Assembly (NCBI RefSeq): GCF_900142135.1
Contig: NZ_FQZU01000026.1
Coordinates: forward strand, 22,010-86,009
From: Desulfatibacillum alkenivorans DSM 16219
GTDB taxonomy: Bacteria > Desulfobacterota > Desulfobacteria > Desulfobacterales > Desulfatibacillaceae
Reading direction: 5' to 3'
Length of the DNA stretch: 64,000 nt
Part shown: positions 63,527-64,000 of the stretch, one piece after another
Layout of the letters: each line of letters opens with the position of its first letter
Numbering within the stretch: position 1 is the stretch's first letter
The notes under the pieces: model-generated
Databases searched by the model: none
What the model saw: only the letters and a program-made list of their open reading frames with translations
What the model was told of the DNA's origin: nothing
Made by a program: the position numbers and the translations under genes

Positions 63527-63746
63527 TTTTTTGCCGGTCCTGAAGCCTGCGCATTGCATAAATGTAAATGCGGTTTCCGGATCCGGCAGACTAAGCGTTA
63601 AAGCTGACGCATTTGTAAACGGGTATCCCAGCCTCATGTACAAGAATCCCCGCCTGTCCCGCCCCAATATCAACCTTTGGACAGGACTTTCAGAGTTAAT
63701 GGCCTATATGCATCCTAATGATTTGATATAATGGACGATATTTCAG

Positions 63747-64000
63747 CTATATCTGTAGAACCCAACCGTCTTTGATGGCGTATCCCAGGGCCTTCAGGAC
63801 CTCCTCCTGGATGGGGTTGGGATCTTCAATCCGCACCTTGGGGGACTTTTCCCCCTTATTCCAGGTGAGGACGCAGTTCAGGTTCTGCATTTCTTCCATG
63901 ATGGTTCCGCCGCTGTACTTCCCTTTCACCTTGATTTCCAAAAGCCGCAGGCAGGTGAGCGCCAAAAGGCAGGTCAGGAGATGGCAGCGGATCTTGCTGT
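63747..64000 (-). CDS. Transposase C-terminal end, partial (window edge)
   Basis: The minus frame stays open to the window edge and reads SKIRCHLLTCLLALTCLRLL, then EIKVKGKYSGGTIMEEMQ and a tail with IQEEVLKALGYAIK. The IRxHLxxxFLALxxLRLLE pattern is typical of the C-terminal part of IS4/IS1634-type transposases, which lose function without the DDE core; that part lies outside the window. Function of this end alone cannot be confirmed. Confidence 0.6.
   Translation of the reverse strand, partial: SKIRCHLLTCLLALTCLRLLEIKVKGKYSGGTIMEEMQNLNCVLTWNKGEKSPKVRIEDPNPIQEEVLKALGYAIKDGWVLQI

Overview
The window looks like chromosome of a strictly anaerobic, sulfate-reducer-type deltaproteobacterium (Desulfobacterota, plausibly Desulfobacteraceae such as Desulfatibacillum). 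This is inferred from gene content only: an HdrA-MvhD fusion with an Mvh-type [NiFe] hydrogenase, a beta-oxidation cluster under sigma-54 control, the LL-diaminopimelate aminotransferase route to lysine, HslUV and PAS-rich sigma-54 regulators. No rRNA is present.

Layout. 0-8 kb: housekeeping genes (trmJ 3' end, M48-TPR peptidase, queH, a YggS-type PLP protein, maf, cstA) and a c-di-AMP cyclase fused to YbbR domains. 8-23.5 kb: a dense + strand block (HAD phosphatase, xerC, hslVU, argBDFGH, small lipoprotein, lysA-dapF-dapL, folK, YHS protein, transaldolase, pgsA) ending in tRNA-Gly and tRNA-Cys. This is the arginine and lysine biosynthesis core.

23.5-34.5 kb is an accessory island. It holds an integrase remnant beside tRNA-Cys, a CRISPR array of 40 repeats, type I-B-like cas2 and cas1, and a stump of cas4 cut off by a 5'-truncated Rhs/YD-repeat toxin gene with an overlapping candidate immunity gene. 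Beyond lie about 1.5 kb of non-coding repeats, an orphan Rhs fragment and an IS200/IS605 transposase remnant. No interference genes (cas3, cas5, cas7, cas8) are in the window, so this is an adaptation module plus array that has lost its operon head here.

34.5-42.7 kb: a PadR regulator with an HpaB/4-hydroxybutyryl-CoA dehydratase-family flavoprotein, then an acyl-CoA dehydrogenase and two crotonases divergent from a GAF-sigma-54 activator; the gap between them has a good -24/-12 promoter and palindromes that could be activator sites. A second tRNA-Gly with the same promoter follows, 19.3 kb from the first.

42.8-57 kb: a CBS-PAS-sigma-54 regulator, a TetR gene with a probable shared operator in front of an unrecognised gene, a secreted GDSL esterase, a histidine-kinase-like protein that has lost its phospho-acceptor His but keeps a receiver, and an hdrA-mvhD / mvhG / mvhA / protease operon for hydrogen-linked electron transfer.

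57-64 kb: IS256 remnant, unknown membrane protein, paired hairpin repeats, then a signalling cluster (GAF-adenylate cyclase, STAS-like protein, HATPase anti-sigma-like kinase, lipoprotein, HAMP-SpoIIE phosphatase) resembling a partner-switching module, and a transposase end at the right edge.
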